Positions 1 through 8,738 of a stretch of DNA of 26,192 nt are shown one piece after another. The stretch covers positions 1 through 26,192 of the forward strand of contig JBJXGB010000257.1 of NCBI GenBank assembly GCA_046152935.1. Direction: 5' to 3'. The notes under the pieces were generated by a model. It worked only from the letters and a program-made list of their open reading frames with translations. It was not told the origin of the DNA and made no database searches. Every line of letters begins with the position of its first letter. Position 1 is the stretch's first letter. Origin of the DNA: CAZMFZ01 sp046152935. Lineage in GTDB: Bacteria > Bacteroidota > Bacteroidia > Cytophagales > UBA9547. A program made the translations under genes and the position numbers.

Positions 1-862
1 CGCCATAGGGATTGTTGAATGCAAAAAGATTGATCGTGGGTTCTTCGAAAGCCATACCATCTGCTTCAAATTTATCGGAGAATGCTTGCTTTTCTTTTCC
101 CGCAAAATCAATGATACAAATGCCTTCTCCTTCAAAAAAAGCCGTTAAAATTGAATCTGACAATCGAAATTGACTCTCTTCATTCTCCTTGTCTACCGAA
201 GTTCTGTCGATTAAAAGCGCAAAGGGTTTAATTAATGAAGTATAATCTTTGCTTTCCAGCAATTCTTCGATTTGAACCAGTTTTTCATTTACCCAAAGCC
301 TAGTAAAGCCTTTTTGCAATAAAATATTGAGTTCATCTTCTGATTTTCTTCCTTGTTTGATTTGATAAGGTGCCAATACCATAAAGCGTTCAGCATCAGC
401 ATGTTGGTTGATCCAAGCGATAACATCTGTAACCGTATCTTTTTTTACTTCAATGCCAGAAATGGGTGAAAAAGTACGCCCAATGCGTGCAAAAAGCAAT
501 TTGAGGTAATCGTATATTTCGGTTGTTGTCCCTACGGTAGAGCGAGGGTTTTTGGAAGAAACTTTTTGTTCAATAGCTATGGCTGGCGAAACGCCTCTGA
601 TATAGTCGACATCAGGCTTTTCCATTCTACCCAAAAACTGGCGTGCATACGAATTTAAACTCTCGACATACATTCGTTGACCTTCCGCAAACAAAGTATC
701 AAATGCCAAAGACGATTTTCCAGAGCCAGAAACACCGGTTACCACCACCAATTTGTTTCTTGGAATGGACACACTTAGGTTTTTAAGATTGTTTACCCTT
801 GCATTTTTGATGATGATGTTATTTTTGGGGTCGATGGAGTCGAAATCTTCTAATACTGGCAT
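1..862 (-). CDS. uvrA: UvrA, excinuclease ABC subunit A (N-terminal 287 residues, cut by window edge)
   Basis: ATPase subunit of the UvrABC nucleotide excision repair complex, which finds bulky DNA lesions and loads UvrB. The reading frame is open from the ATG at 862 to the left edge. The Walker A motif GVSGSGKSS lies at residues 43-51, followed by the family signature around LAFDTLFAEGQ and SYARQFLGRMEKP. The Q-loop region and the start of the inserted UvrB-binding domain follow. Near the cut end, EEPTINLFAFNNPYG matches the stretch before the first zinc knuckle. The first Cys pair of that knuckle (CPxC in E. coli) is replaced by ADGM; from memory this is usual in Bacteroidota UvrA and not a defect. 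The gene is transcribed leftward from its own promoter candidate, and the rest lies outside the window. Identity is certain. Confidence 0.97.
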   Translation of the reverse strand, partial: MPVLEDFDSIDPKNNIIIKNARVNNLKNLSVSIPRNKLVVVTGVSGSGKSSLAFDTLFAEGQRMYVESLNSYARQFLGRMEKPDVDYIRGVSPAIAIEQKVSSKNPRSTVGTTTEIYDYLKLLFARIGRTFSPISGIEVKKDTVTDVIAWINQHADAERFMVLAPYQIKQGRKSEDELNILLQKGFTRLWVNEKLVQIEELLESKDYTSLIKPFALLIDRTSVDKENEESQFRLSDSILTAFFEGEGICIIDFAGKEKQAFSDKFEADGMAFEEPTINLFAFNNPYG

Positions 863-892
863 GATGATAGGTTTGGTGCAAAACCAAGACTG

Positions 893-926
893 CAAAGATA
901 AAACCTAAAGATTTGTTTAAATCAAA
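893..926 (-). promoter_or_regulatory. Candidate Bacteroidota-type promoter of uvrA
   Basis: On the minus strand TATCTTTG (900 to 893) matches the -7 box TAnnTTTG exactly. A TTG (925 to 923) lies 22 bases upstream, inside the 17-23 base spacing described for Flavobacterium promoters. The -7 box is about 30 bases before the uvrA ATG. This is a motif match only; the transcription start is not known. Confidence 0.5.
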
Positions 927-1021
927 AATTTATGAATTGTAATGATGGTAAATTTCAAAGCAAATGTTTAGTAAATAAATCTCAAAAAATATAAATGAAA
1001 ACCCTTTAAGGTAATCGATAT

Positions 1022-2008
1022 TTATCTCACCATTATTTTTTGATAATGTGTTGAATTGCTGAGATTGAAACTAAGAAAATAGACCCCTGCATTGGTATTG
1101 TCGATTAGTAAGTGCTCTTCATTTATTCGTAAAGCAACATTATTTCCCAATAAATCTACCATTTGCAGATCGGAAATAAGTTCGCTCGACTGTATGGTTA
1201 ATATTTCTCCATTAGAAATGGGATTTGGGTAAATATTTATATTTTCAGTAACAAATTGATTTATTGGCGTTGCATTTAATTCGTTCAATACCGCTACAGC
1301 ATCTAAATCGAAACCTGCAGATGGAAAATTGGTGGGCCACGGATCGTTTACTTTCGCGCCTCGACTGTCTCTAGATGCATATTGATTGTCGATACTGCCA
1401 ATCACATCTATTATTTTTACGTGGGTAATGCGGTCTACATCCAATCCAACCACCGTTTTCAATTCCTCCAGATCGAAAGGGGTGCCGTAAGCGAATATAT
1501 ATTTCCCAGCCAAATTATTCAGTTTTCTGGCGTCTAATACCTGAAATGACCCTGTCTGCGTGGTGGTATCTGTATGTGAAATGGCAGGAAAACGGTAGTA
1601 ATTTGTGCCATCTGAACTCACTTCGACAAATGCTAGTTCTAAAAATGCATTGCCAAGAGTTTGAAAAGTAAATCCATTTTCATAGACCGCAAAATCTGGA
1701 CCTTCACCATTGGTAACTGGTTTTGCAAACTGAAGAATGGCAAACCCGCCATCGCCCAAACTTACCACACCATCGGTACCAGCTTTTCCCAAGGCACTAA
1801 TTTCATTTCCTGAGTTTACCAAAGGAGAACTTGGAAGAGAAATATCTCGTTTTCCCACATTCAAACTACAACTGGTAGCCCACGATTTGATGATGGAACT
1901 GTCTTTGTAAATGGCTCCATTTTTACCGTAGCCAATCTGAGGATCGAATTGTGCAAACGCAAAATTATAGCAAAGTGTTGAAATGAAAAGTACGAAAATA
2001 TGCTTCAT
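1022..2008 (-). CDS. Secreted surface protein with T9SS type A sorting domain
   Basis: 328 residues. An N-terminal signal peptide (about 1-19, hydrophobic core then AFA before QFDP) directs Sec export. The C-terminal domain (about 255-328) starts with NIYPNP (YPNP at 260-263) and ends in GVYFLSF...QKIMVR, the pattern of type A T9SS sorting domains, which are removed on secretion through the outer membrane. The middle (about 20-245) belongs to a Bacteroidota family of unknown function with motifs such as GKAGTDGVVSLGDGG, FAVYENGF, LAFVEVSSDG, FDLEELK and FDLDAVAV. I recall relatives near TonB-dependent receptor loci for vitamin or metal uptake, but nothing of that kind is next to it here, so no function is assigned. 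It starts at ATG and is not obviously in an operon: uvrA lies 159 bases downstream. Confidence 0.85.
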   Translation of the reverse strand: MKHIFVLFISTLCYNFAFAQFDPQIGYGKNGAIYKDSSIIKSWATSCSLNVGKRDISLPSSPLVNSGNEISALGKAGTDGVVSLGDGGFAILQFAKPVTNGEGPDFAVYENGFTFQTLGNAFLELAFVEVSSDGTNYYRFPAISHTDTTTQTGSFQVLDARKLNNLAGKYIFAYGTPFDLEELKTVVGLDVDRITHVKIIDVIGSIDNQYASRDSRGAKVNDPWPTNFPSAGFDLDAVAVLNELNATPINQFVTENINIYPNPISNGEILTIQSSELISDLQMVDLLGNNVALRINEEHLLIDNTNAGVYFLSFNLSNSTHYQKIMVR

Positions 2009-2015
2009 GGTGCGC

Positions 2016-2261
2016 CTAAAACTGTATTCTTGATTTTAAATATCTCGTCAAATTGAAGCAATTAAGCATCCAGAAATTCATGCCAAACAAAGGATTGAAT
2101 TTTGAAGTGCGAAAATTTGCATTTATATAGAACCTTGTACCAATACCGATTAAGAGAAAAGCAGAAAAATTGATGTTGATAGTCAAGCCTGTTATTGTGG
2201 TCAAAAGGACAAAATGTGTTTTTGGTTGAATATCTGAAGTGCAGTGCAACAAACCACATTT
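2016..2261 (-). pseudogene. Possible decayed fragment of an outer-membrane beta-barrel gene
   Basis: Between rdgB and the T9SS gene the minus strand is open for about 80 codons, with only a TTG near its 5' end and a stop just upstream at 2262-2264. Residues such as LIGIGTRFYINANF followed by NPLFGMNFWMLN alternate polar and hydrophobic residues and end strands on aromatic residues, like barrel strands of small Bacteroidota outer-membrane proteins. There is no signal peptide and no credible start. It may equally be chance coding potential. The rest of 2009-2281 shows nothing else. Confidence 0.2.
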
Positions 2262-2281
2262 TCAACCTTGCAGCAAAAACG

Positions 2282-2866
2282 CTACTGCTCTTTGGCGATA
2301 AAATCGACAAATTTGCCGACTGCCACAGCCCTATGGCTAATTTTATTCTTAATTTCCCAATCAATCTCAGCAAAAGATTCGACATATCCATCGGCAACAA
2401 AAATAGGATCGTACCCAAAGCCACCACTACCCTTCTCTTCATTAATAATACTGCCATTCACAACTCCTTCAAAAACTTGCGGTTCGCCATTGGGGTCAAT
2501 ATAGGTAATCACTGTTTTGAAATGGGCTTTTCTGTTTTCAACGCCCGTCATTTTCTCCAATACTTTTTGAATATTAGCTTTGTCATCGCCATGTTTCCCT
2601 GCGTATCTGGCCGAATATACCCCCGGTTCTCCATTTAGAGCCTCTATTTCCAAGCCGGAATCATCGGCAATGCAAGCCAATTTGTAGTTATCAAACACAA
2701 ATTGGGCTTTCTGTAGCGAATTAGCTCGAAAGCTATCGCCAGTTTCTGGCAAATCGACACTGCAGCCAATGGCTGTCAAACTCACAATTTCTACATCGAG
2801 CGTAGCTAAAAGTGACTTTAATTCCCTAATTTTACCCTCATTATTGGTAGCCAAACATATTTTCAT
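2282..2866 (-). CDS. rdgB: RdgB/HAM1-type non-canonical purine NTP pyrophosphatase
   Basis: Hydrolyses dITP, XTP and similar deaminated purine nucleotides to the monophosphate plus pyrophosphate, keeping them out of DNA. The protein is 194 residues from the ATG at 2866; a TTG two codons upstream (2872) also fits but the ATG gives the usual beginning MKICLATNNEGKIREL. The nucleotide-binding SxxTxNxxK-type start appears as ATNNEGK. The family hallmark ADDSGLEIEALNGEPGVYSARYAG is clear (read here in two parts: ADDSGLEIEALNGEPG, then VYSARYAG), and GSGGFGYDPIFV and the C-terminal KNKISHRAVA are both present. Length and motifs are normal. It is divergent from the CarboxypepD_reg-like gene at 2945, with a 78-base spacer. 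Confidence 0.96.
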   Translation of the reverse strand: MKICLATNNEGKIRELKSLLATLDVEIVSLTAIGCSVDLPETGDSFRANSLQKAQFVFDNYKLACIADDSGLEIEALNGEPGVYSARYAGKHGDDKANIQKVLEKMTGVENRKAHFKTVITYIDPNGEPQVFEGVVNGSIINEEKGSGGFGYDPIFVADGYVESFAEIDWEIKNKISHRAVAVGKFVDFIAKEQ

Positions 2867-2944
2867 CTTCAAAATAAACCATTTTTATTTGCGTGATAAC
2901 AATTTGTTGTCAGTAAATGTGTTTTATTTTTATCCTTTCTTTAT

Positions 2945-3718
2945 TTGAATCGTATTACAAAATTCCTGCTTGCATTTTATATTCTATTTTTAATCATCCA
3001 AAATAGCTTTGGCCAACACATTGAAATAAAGGGAGTTGTGATGCGCGATGATAGCCTTACACCCATTTATGCGGCCGTGATATTCAATAAAAACAGCTTT
3101 TTGGGCACCATTTCAAATAAAAACGGAAATTTTAAGATGCGTGTTAAAGTGGGCGATACTTTGCAAATCACCCATATTGGATTTGTAACGAGTTTGGTAA
3201 TATTCGACCGCTTGGATTTTGATGTCAACGAAAAAATTCGCATCAACATGGAAAGCCGCTCCTACGAACTGCCAGCCATTGAGGTGAGGCGCTACCGAAT
3301 TCGAGACAAAAACAACCAAAAACCTTTTTCGCTTCGCAGAACTGATAATATTGTGTACAACATGGGCACGCTGCAATTGGAAAACGCTGGACCTTATTAC
3401 TACAACCCAAACAGTGCTGGCATACCAGGTGCTATGCCCTCTTATGGCTTATTTATTCCTGATTTTAAACAAATAAAAAGGCAACAACAGCTCGACAAAA
3501 TAGCCAGCTTAGAGAAAAAAGACTTGGTAAAAAAATACGTAAAGTATAAATACAGCAAAGCATTAGTAAATAAATTGACCGGACTCACGGGCAATGAACT
3601 CGAAAATTTCATGAATTACTGCAAGCCTACAGAAAAAATGGTGATCGATGCCAGCGAGTATGAACTTACATATTTTGTATTAGACTGCTACGAAAAATTC
3701 AACCAAGAAAATGAGTAA
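2945..3718 (+). CDS. Exported protein with CarboxypepD_reg-like domain, function unknown
   Basis: 257 residues. The first 24 form a signal peptide (KFLLAFYILFLIIQNSFG, then Q). Residues about 27-105 form a carboxypeptidase regulatory-like beta-sandwich (IEIKGVVMRDDSLTPIYAAV, GTISNKNGNFKMRVKVGD, ITHIGFV), as found at the front of TonB-dependent receptors and many periplasmic Bacteroidota proteins. The remaining 150 residues are basic and aromatic with a Pro/Gly/Tyr-rich stretch (about 147-165) and no domain I recognise. The start is TTG: the frame is open only from 2900, has no ATG or GTG before the signal peptide, and the next Met lies inside the domain. It converges on the TPR membrane protein with only 15 bases between stops and no visible terminator. 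Confidence 0.78.
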   Translation: MNRITKFLLAFYILFLIIQNSFGQHIEIKGVVMRDDSLTPIYAAVIFNKNSFLGTISNKNGNFKMRVKVGDTLQITHIGFVTSLVIFDRLDFDVNEKIRINMESRSYELPAIEVRRYRIRDKNNQKPFSLRRTDNIVYNMGTLQLENAGPYYYNPNSAGIPGAMPSYGLFIPDFKQIKRQQQLDKIASLEKKDLVKKYVKYKYSKALVNKLTGLTGNELENFMNYCKPTEKMVIDASEYELTYFVLDCYEKFNQENE

Positions 3719-3733
3719 AAATTTCTCGCTGGT

Positions 3734-6700
3734 TTAAAAACCAAAGAGCGCTTTTGAATACTCTTCAACAGCTCTTTCAAATTTGCCCTTAAATAATTGA
3801 TATTCAACAGGTTGCACCAATGGCTTTAACGATTCCAAACCGTTTTCACCGAACTTTGGCAAGCCGTAAGCCACACTTTGCAGGCAGTAAGCTTCCCAAA
3901 GTGGCACAGAATACGGGTTCATTGCCACGCCATCAAGCAAAATATTGAATGCTTTTTTCTGATCGTTCATTTTATTTGCAAAAAAACCAGCGGCTTGCAA
4001 AACCACCTCTTCATTAAAAGCACAATTGGTAAAAGCCACTGTATGTTTTTCAGCAGCCGCTATATTGTCTCTGGCATTTTCCGCTGCAATCGCTTGAAAG
4101 TAAGGTAGATAGATCAGTTCCTTGCCAATTAGTTTGTGTGAAGCAGTGGCTTTTGCCAATTCGACAGCATTATTCTTGAGTGCCAAATATTGCAACAGTC
4201 TCAAATTGAGCACAGAAAGCGTAGTACTGGGATACGACTCTTTGGTAAGTTCCGTTAATATTTCTCCACAAATTTCAATATTTTTCTTTTGGTAATAATA
4301 GTCGAATAATGCAACTCCTGCTTTCAATTTAGCATTTTTATCATAGATACCGTAAAACAAATTTTGCTTTTCGCTATCGCTTAGTTTATTGCCCTGATAA
4401 TGCAAAAAAGCAGCTTTTACTTCATCTTCGCTTATTACCAATTGGCTGTAAGTGAGGGGTTTAGCGATCGCAAACAATTTTTCTACAATTATTTTTACAC
4501 TTGTATCTGTGCTATTTTGAAGCCCTTGCAAAGTGCCAATCATATCCACAAAATTGTGCAATTCGGCTTGTGCAATGGCTTTGTTTAATGTCGCATCTTC
4601 AAAGCCTTTGTCAATTGCCAACTGAAAAATATTACTGGCGAATCGAAAATTTCTTTGTTCCAAAGCCCACAATCCCATGGTATTTAGGTATTTACCAGCA
4701 CTATACTCGTTGCTAAGCTGCAACAAATCTACTGCTTTGGCAGCTTCATACGGTTTGTTTCTGTAATTATCGGCAATCGCTTTTATGTAAAGCAAATCTG
4801 TCTTAAATACAATATTGGTATCGCTTGCTATCATTTCGTTGAGTGTGCCCATCGAAGAAGAATCTGCATATTCTGCCTTCGTCTTCAAAATAAAGTTATT
4901 TACCAAGGCAAATGTTTGTTCATCAACAATGGTATCTTTCAGTAAACTCCTCAAACTTACTTTCTCAATTGGTTTACCCACGATAAAAGTATGTGCCAAC
5001 TCATTGGTAATAAACTGATTACTTTTGTTTTCAACCGAAACACTTTCATCCTCGTCTTTTGGCACAATTTTGTATTTTGCAAATAAGGCCTTTTGATTGC
5101 TCGATGCAAACTGCTGCATCGAGATGTCTTTTTCTGCGTTTTTAAAATAATAAAAAGAAGAATCTGGAAAATGAATGCGCTCGTAAAAAAGACCCAAATT
5201 TATTTTCAAAGCCCCATCATTTGGAAAAGCTGCAATACCATCTTTTATGTCGAGAATCGACTCTAATTCACGCCCTTGGAGGTATTTCATCACTGCCAAA
5301 TTAGCAAAAGCATAGGCTGAAGGCTGTTTCAAATTGGCTCGTCTGTAAAAGTTCAATGCCTCTGGAAGTCGATTTTGACGTTGGTAAATAGTAGCCAAAG
5401 CATAGTTCGTTTTATGATTTTGAAATTCCCAACCTTCAGCATCTTTGTAATACCTTTCGGCCACTGGCAAATCACTTTCGCGATAATATATATCGCCCAA
5501 AAAATTGTGGTACCCAGCCTGAAACTGCCTGTATATGAACATATTAGAATAATAGAAAAAAGCAAGCACCACTACCGAACCTATCGCATATACAATCAAA
5601 AATGTTACCCAACGAAAGCTGTATATCATTTTGTGCACTTGGGCTTGCTTGTTTATCCATTCGTAATAATTCCAAGCCACATATAAGAAAAATCCAAATC
5701 CGAAGCCAATATGTGTAAATAAAATAGTGTCTTCAAAAACCTCAATTACGGGGTCGTTGGCCGAAAAATAGCAGTACCCAACTGTCGCAGCAGCAATGAT
5801 GGCCCAGCTAATGTAAATAATTGCCCCTGTGGGCGAAAAAGGAAGCGTGTTTTTAAACATTTCGCTCCGCTCTTTGAAGCCCCAAATTCCGACTATACTT
5901 GAAAATAAAAGAATAATAAACGGATTGATAAACACCAAATCGAACTGAATTACGCCTCTGTTTTTCAGGTATTGCATCAATAGATTTAAGCTGTAAAGCA
6001 CATACACCAGCACAAATTGCAAAGTACCGTTGCGTGTGCCTGCCCCTTTTGTATTTGAAATTACGAACAGAAAAAAATACAATATTTCAAAGGAAACCAA
6101 GAAAATAAAACCGATAGCGATAATGACGAAAGCCATTGTGCCGTAGTTTGTCAAATACAAGATGCTAAGCTGATTATGGGCAAAATAAAAAATACCCGAA
6201 AAGTATAAGACTGCAACAGCAGCAATAATTAAAAAGCGATTGGTAAAAGATTTTGCGTTTGAATACGCAAAGAAATAATAGCTAATGCCACCCAAAAATA
6301 CAATTGGTATCATCAGTATGAATTTCCTTAAATCGGATGCAGAAAATAATAGATCGGGCTGTTGAAATACGTAGCTAAGCAAAACTACAAACGACCCAGC
6401 ATAAAAAAGCCAATTGTTGAGAAAAGTAAAAGAAGTAAGCGCCAATAAAAGTGCAATATTCACCACAATAAAAAACACCCAAACCGCCACCAGATTGATT
6501 TCGGGGGCTGTGCCAGTGAGCAGGCTAAACACAATCTTGGCATCGGCTTCGACAGGAATGGTAAAAATGCCGAGGTCGAACGAGTCGATCGCTACTTTTA
6601 TGCTCTCATACTGATCGAGCGGTTTCCATTTTATAAGATTATCGTGCCCTTGAAATGCAAAAAAAATGGCAAACAATAGCGTGGCTACAAACAACACCAA

Positions 6701-6757
6701 TGAAAAAAGATAAATGTTTCGAGACGATTTATCCCAACTTTTCCAAAACTGTTCCAC
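3734..6757 (-). CDS. Large membrane protein with C-terminal TPR repeats
   Basis: 1007 residues. After a short cytoplasmic start there are about ten or eleven hydrophobic segments up to roughly residue 410 (the first around 18-35). A long soluble region follows. Tetratricopeptide-type repeats are clearest at about 420-545 (GDIYYRESDLPVAERYYKDA, ATIYQRQNRLPEALNFYRRA, GLFYERIHFPDSSFYYFKNA), with weaker helical repeats to the end. Such proteins are usually scaffolds, but the substrate or partner cannot be read from sequence. The start is GTG at 6757: a TAA lies three codons upstream and no ATG is near. gatC ends 46 bases upstream on the same strand, so the two are probably one transcript. I do not recognise a characterised homologue. 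Confidence 0.8.
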   Translation of the reverse strand: MEQFWKSWDKSSRNIYLFSLVLFVATLLFAIFFAFQGHDNLIKWKPLDQYESIKVAIDSFDLGIFTIPVEADAKIVFSLLTGTAPEINLVAVWVFFIVVNIALLLALTSFTFLNNWLFYAGSFVVLLSYVFQQPDLLFSASDLRKFILMIPIVFLGGISYYFFAYSNAKSFTNRFLIIAAVAVLYFSGIFYFAHNQLSILYLTNYGTMAFVIIAIGFIFLVSFEILYFFLFVISNTKGAGTRNGTLQFVLVYVLYSLNLLMQYLKNRGVIQFDLVFINPFIILLFSSIVGIWGFKERSEMFKNTLPFSPTGAIIYISWAIIAAATVGYCYFSANDPVIEVFEDTILFTHIGFGFGFFLYVAWNYYEWINKQAQVHKMIYSFRWVTFLIVYAIGSVVVLAFFYYSNMFIYRQFQAGYHNFLGDIYYRESDLPVAERYYKDAEGWEFQNHKTNYALATIYQRQNRLPEALNFYRRANLKQPSAYAFANLAVMKYLQGRELESILDIKDGIAAFPNDGALKINLGLFYERIHFPDSSFYYFKNAEKDISMQQFASSNQKALFAKYKIVPKDEDESVSVENKSNQFITNELAHTFIVGKPIEKVSLRSLLKDTIVDEQTFALVNNFILKTKAEYADSSSMGTLNEMIASDTNIVFKTDLLYIKAIADNYRNKPYEAAKAVDLLQLSNEYSAGKYLNTMGLWALEQRNFRFASNIFQLAIDKGFEDATLNKAIAQAELHNFVDMIGTLQGLQNSTDTSVKIIVEKLFAIAKPLTYSQLVISEDEVKAAFLHYQGNKLSDSEKQNLFYGIYDKNAKLKAGVALFDYYYQKKNIEICGEILTELTKESYPSTTLSVLNLRLLQYLALKNNAVELAKATASHKLIGKELIYLPYFQAIAAENARDNIAAAEKHTVAFTNCAFNEEVVLQAAGFFANKMNDQKKAFNILLDGVAMNPYSVPLWEAYCLQSVAYGLPKFGENGLESLKPLVQPVEYQLFKGKFERAVEEYSKALFGF

Positions 6758-6803
6758 AGACGATTATAAAATTTTCAGATTGATTATCAACTAGTTAAAT
6801 AAA

Positions 6804-7091
6804 TTATTCGATTACTTTCGGCACCCTAAAATAGTCAGAATCTTTCTTTGGAGCATTCACCAATGCTTTTTTGTGATCGAGGTGCGTATGCACTATGTCA
6901 TCTCTAAAAACATTTATTTCTGCCGACATATGTATCAAAGGCACTACATTATCCGTATCCACCTCATTGAGCTTATCTATCCAAGTAAGTATTTTGGTCA
7001 ATTCACTCTCCATCGATTTTTCTTCGACAGCTGTGAACTCCAATCTTGAAAGATGGGCAATTTTTCTTACCGTTTCTATATCAATCTGCAT
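6804..7091 (-). CDS. gatC: Asp-tRNA(Asn)/Glu-tRNA(Gln) amidotransferase subunit C
   Basis: 95-residue GatC, the small subunit that wraps around GatA in the GatCAB complex, which converts Glu-tRNA(Gln) or Asp-tRNA(Asn) to the amidated form. Diagnostic features are the N-terminal helix IDIETVRKIAHLSRLEFTAVEE, readable as VRKIAHLSRLEF plus TAVEE, then ILTWIDKLNEVDTDNVVPL (the conserved helix and VDT...P loop) and the C-terminal part with FRDDIV and FRVPKVIE. Length is normal. gatA and gatB are not adjacent, which is common. The ATG is clear. A TAnnTTTG match lies about 34 bases upstream. The downstream neighbour on the same strand is the unrelated TPR membrane protein. Confidence 0.96.
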   Translation of the reverse strand: MQIDIETVRKIAHLSRLEFTAVEEKSMESELTKILTWIDKLNEVDTDNVVPLIHMSAEINVFRDDIVHTHLDHKKALVNAPKKDSDYFRVPKVIE

Positions 7092-7124
7092 ATTAATTTT
7101 TAATCTTAATGTTATCTTACATCA

Positions 7125-7132
7125 CAAAAATA
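7125..7132 (-). promoter_or_regulatory. Candidate -7 box for gatC
   Basis: TATTTTTG on the minus strand matches TAnnTTTG exactly, 34 bases before the gatC ATG. No TTG at the expected -33 distance is present, so this is a weaker candidate than the uvrA promoter. Confidence 0.3.
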
Positions 7133-7214
7133 GTTGATTATTTTTTTTAAATGCCATTACGCATTATTTGTGTTAATTTTATTTTCATCATTCACAAATT
7201 TGATTTATTAATCA

Positions 7215-8636
7215 ATGAAGTTTTTGTTTCATCAAACTTATTTAGGTCAGAAAGAAAAAAGGAAGAAAGCAAAACTGCTGGCTTTTAGCGTATTATTATC
7301 CATTTTCATGTATTTTTTCTACTTGGTAGTTGTTTTATACGCCAAGTTTTACAGTGCCGTTCCCTTCATTATCTTCTCACTTTTACTTTTAGCAGCAGCG
7401 CTTGTTTTACTTAAAACGTCCTTAAAATTTTTAATTACGGCCAATTTATCGTTAGGTGCCACAAACATTTTGGCTTTTTCTTGCATGTATTTGAGCGGTG
7501 GCATACACTCGCCTATTATATTGTGGATGATAGCACCTCCTATCACAGCACTTCTCATTTCAAATCGCATTATTTCCTACGTGTGGGCAGGAATTTCGCT
7601 AGCCGAATTGGGCTTTTTAATTTTTTTAGACTTTAATAAAATAGCAACAGTAAGCGATTACAACCCTGCTTATGACGATTTCTTCTACTTCTCTAGTTTT
7701 GCAGGCTTAATGTTAGTGGTTTTTTCAATCTCTATTATGTTTGAAAAAATGGTGCAAGCCTCTAAGAAATCTGAAAACAACCTCAATCAAGAGCTTTTGC
7801 TCAAAAATGAGGAGCTAAATATCCAAACGGAAGAGATCTCGAGCCAGCGGGATATGCTTTACGAAGTGACGCAAGAAATGCAATTGCGACAAAAAGAGAT
7901 TTTTGAGCTTAATGAACAACTAGAAGCAAGAATAAAAAGCAGGACAAATGAGTTGTATCTGGCACTTAAAGAACTCGACACTTTTATATATAGGTCGGCC
8001 CACGACATAAAAGGGCCGTTGGCTACCATTTCTGGCCTTTGCTATGTGGCTATGTTTGATGTGAAAGATGAGAAATCGGCAAGCTACCTTTCCAAAATTC
8101 AAATACAAACCCAAAAAACCATTCATCTACTGCAACGCATTTCTGGCATAAGTGAGTTGAAAAAAATAGAACTGAAAAGAGCAAAAATTGATTTTAAGCT
8201 GCTGAAATTGAAACTTAGCAGGTATATTGCTGAAGAAGACGATGCCCAGTTTGTGAAACTAAATATCGATTTTCCGGAAATAAATGAAGATTTCTATTCC
8301 GATCAGCATCTTGTAGAGCAAATGGTGATAGATTTATTCGACAACGCTATCAAATTTAGAGATAGCTTTAAAGAAGCCGAAGCTTACGCCAATTTGTCGA
8401 TTGTGGTAAAAGACCAAGTTTTACAAATAAGGGTTGAAGATAATGGGCTTGGCATCTCCGAAAGCAGTAAGGAATCTATTTTTGATATGTTTTTTAAAGG
8501 CTCAGACAAATCAAAAGGGTCTGGTTTGGGTCTCTTTATTGTGAAAATAGCTGTTGAAAAACTTAACGGAGCAGTGATATTGGATACTTCTACCAAAGGC
8601 AAGACTATTTTCAATGTTCAAATACCTACCTTATAA
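7215..8636 (+). CDS. Membrane-bound orphan sensor histidine kinase
   Basis: 473 residues. Six hydrophobic segments fill about residues 22-170 with short loops and no large periplasmic domain, which suggests sensing in or near the membrane. A long charged helix (about 175-255, rich in E, K, Q and N) is a coiled-coil linker. The dimerisation/phosphoacceptor box is SAHDIKGPLATISGL with the phosphorylated His at 263. The HATPase_c domain has the N box (DNAIKF, Asn 377), the G1 box DNGLGIS (Asp 409), the F box DMFFKGSD and the G2 box GSGLGL (435-439), so it should be active. No response regulator lies in the window. It is divergent from gatC, and the adenylate cyclase follows 102 bases downstream on the same strand. 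A signalling link between them is inference only. Confidence 0.92.
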   Translation: MKFLFHQTYLGQKEKRKKAKLLAFSVLLSIFMYFFYLVVVLYAKFYSAVPFIIFSLLLLAAALVLLKTSLKFLITANLSLGATNILAFSCMYLSGGIHSPIILWMIAPPITALLISNRIISYVWAGISLAELGFLIFLDFNKIATVSDYNPAYDDFFYFSSFAGLMLVVFSISIMFEKMVQASKKSENNLNQELLLKNEELNIQTEEISSQRDMLYEVTQEMQLRQKEIFELNEQLEARIKSRTNELYLALKELDTFIYRSAHDIKGPLATISGLCYVAMFDVKDEKSASYLSKIQIQTQKTIHLLQRISGISELKKIELKRAKIDFKLLKLKLSRYIAEEDDAQFVKLNIDFPEINEDFYSDQHLVEQMVIDLFDNAIKFRDSFKEAEAYANLSIVVKDQVLQIRVEDNGLGISESSKESIFDMFFKGSDKSKGSGLGLFIVKIAVEKLNGAVILDTSTKGKTIFNVQIPTL

Positions 8637-8648
8637 TTGTAAATTTTG

Positions 8649-8673
8649 CTACAAATAGTTTTTTATTTGTTAG
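8649..8673 (+). terminator. Weak AT-rich hairpin after the kinase gene
   Basis: CTACAAATA pairs with TATTTGTTAG with one bulged base and a loop of GTTTTT, starting 12 bases after the kinase stop. The stem is AT-rich and is not followed by a T run on the plus strand, so termination is uncertain. Confidence 0.25.
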
Positions 8674-8738
8674 AAGTAAACGAAATTTATTGCAATCATA
8701 TTGACAATATTATTTTTTGAAAATCTCAAGTACAAGTT

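Noticed and set aside
197..287. Loss of a UvrA zinc-finger Cys pair as a defect
   Set aside because: As far as I recall, absence of the first CPxC pair is usual for Bacteroidota UvrA.
2062..2457. 131-codon minus-strand frame
   Set aside because: Most of it lies inside rdgB in another frame; its composition is that of a shadow frame.
2195..2638. 147-codon plus-strand frame
   Set aside because: Antisense shadow of rdgB, which has a clear identity on the other strand.
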